Source: Candidatus Omnitrophota bacterium (lineage in GTDB: Bacteria > Omnitrophota > Gorgyraeia > Tantalellales > Tantalellaceae). Taken from it: DNA of 5,339 bases. Location: the NCBI GenBank assembly GCA_013204685.1, contig JABMSC010000197.1, positions 1-5,339 of the forward strand, given 5' to 3'. Position numbers and translations under genes: made by a program. The notes beneath the pieces are model-generated. The model searched no databases. It was not told the DNA's origin and saw nothing but the letters and a program-made list of their open reading frames with translations. Below are positions 4,817 to 5,339 of this stretch, in pieces; position 1 is the stretch's first letter; each line of letters starts with the position of its first letter.

Positions 4817-5339
4817 TTATTTTTTACCCTGGTGATAACGCAAAATGACATCACCAACTTTACACCCAACATCTTTGGCAATCACCGGACACTTTGCCAT
4901 GAACAGGAAAAACACAGATCTTCTTGTTTCAGAAAGAGCTTCGAAGTTTCCCTGCCCCTTACTAATAACCATATCAGCTCTCCGATACATAGATAAAAAA
5001 TCTTTTGAACATAAAGATAACACCGTGCCCGGCGCGTCTGATCCGCTTGAAACTATTCGAGCTATTTTCCCGATACCGCAATCTTCAGCATCTCCCTTTA
5101 AAGCATCATTAATAACCGGTTTTTCTTTTACAGCGTAGATAATCTGCTTATCCTTATCCATACTTTTTATCTGCTCGATCAGGATCCGGTCAAAAACGAC
5201 CTCACCGGCATTATCTGCCAGGTACAGAATATTCTTCGCTCGTCTTAAAACACGTTTGAATCTGGTGTAATCAAATATCGCCCTACTTTCCTTCTTAATG
5301 ACCTCTTCTTCTTTATTTAATATTTTGGCCAGCTCCGCA
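4817..5339 (-). CDS. DUF89 (damage-control phosphatase-like) protein, N-terminus beyond the right edge
   Basis: The frame is open to the right edge; the visible part is the C-terminal 173 residues. DUF89 proteins are metal-dependent phosphatases thought to remove damaged or surplus phosphorylated metabolites; human ARMT1 is a relative. The visible motifs are ILYLADNAGEVVFD with the metal-binding D42-N43 pair (fragment numbering), AVKEKPVINDA with D78, the GSDAPGT loop, and ADMVISKGQGNFEALSE, followed by FFLFMAKCPVIAKDVG. These match the stand-alone prokaryotic DUF89 group of about 290 residues, as I remember it, whose cysteine-bearing N-terminus would lie outside the window. The methionine at 5161 is internal, because the DNAGE motif is encoded upstream of it. 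It is the first visible gene of the series and ends 38 bases before the small membrane-protein gene. The family is firm; the substrate is unknown. Confidence 0.93.
   Translation of the reverse strand, partial: AELAKILNKEEEVIKKESRAIFDYTRFKRVLRRAKNILYLADNAGEVVFDRILIEQIKSMDKDKQIIYAVKEKPVINDALKGDAEDCGIGKIARIVSSGSDAPGTVLSLCSKDFLSMYRRADMVISKGQGNFEALSETRRSVFFLFMAKCPVIAKDVGCKVGDVILRYHQGKK

Noticed and set aside
4796..5138. Plus-strand frames of 66 and 97 codons
   Set aside because: Antisense shadows of the DUF89 gene; no ribosome binding site or motif supports them.
1..5339. CRISPR array, insertion sequence, tRNA or other structured RNA
   Set aside because: No direct repeat series, transposase motif, terminal inverted repeat or tRNA-like sequence was found; almost every base is covered by minus-strand coding frames.

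Overview
The window carries one uninterrupted series of co-directional genes on the minus strand, so transcription runs from right to left. They are separated by at most about 40 bases, often by 1 to 20. I see no promoter, terminator, RNA gene, repeat array or mobile element inside the window. The simplest reading is the middle of a single long operon whose two ends lie outside.

In order of transcription the genes are: (1) the C-terminal part of a DUF89 metal-dependent phosphatase-like protein; (2) a 50-residue, two-helix membrane protein; (3) a DUF2099 protein, the family known in methanogens as methanogenesis marker 8; (4) an IscU/NifU-N-like iron-sulfur scaffold; (5) a metallo-beta-lactamase-fold (MBL) protein that appears to lack about 100 residues in its middle, entered through a possible 17-codon minigene; (6) a class I SAM-dependent methyltransferase; (7) a 67-residue four-cysteine protein; (8) a COG0731-type radical SAM enzyme with a winged-helix-like tail; (9) a 67-residue zinc-ribbon protein with an RGG-rich head; (10) a cation diffusion facilitator (CDF) transporter, cut by the left edge.

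The mix of radical SAM enzyme, iron-sulfur scaffold, several cysteine-rich small proteins, an MBL protein and DUF2099 points to a strict anaerobe. Clear Shine-Dalgarno sites before several genes fit a bacterium, although related sets also occur in archaea. I cannot fix the lineage from this sequence; an uncultured anaerobic bacterium such as a candidate-phylum member would fit. Nothing else typical of methanogenesis (mcr, mtr, cofactor F430 genes) is visible, so DUF2099 should not be read as evidence of methane metabolism.

A working idea, which is inference, is that the operon handles metal or metal-cluster maturation. The CDF protein would move the metal, the IscU-like protein would hold a nascent iron-sulfur cluster, and the radical SAM enzyme and methyltransferase would modify a cluster, protein or cofactor. 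The small cysteine proteins would bind metal and DUF2099 would act at an unknown step. The main second-look items are this whole assemblage, the DUF2099-scaffold pairing, the internally shortened MBL gene, and the unusual metal-site residues of the CDF transporter.
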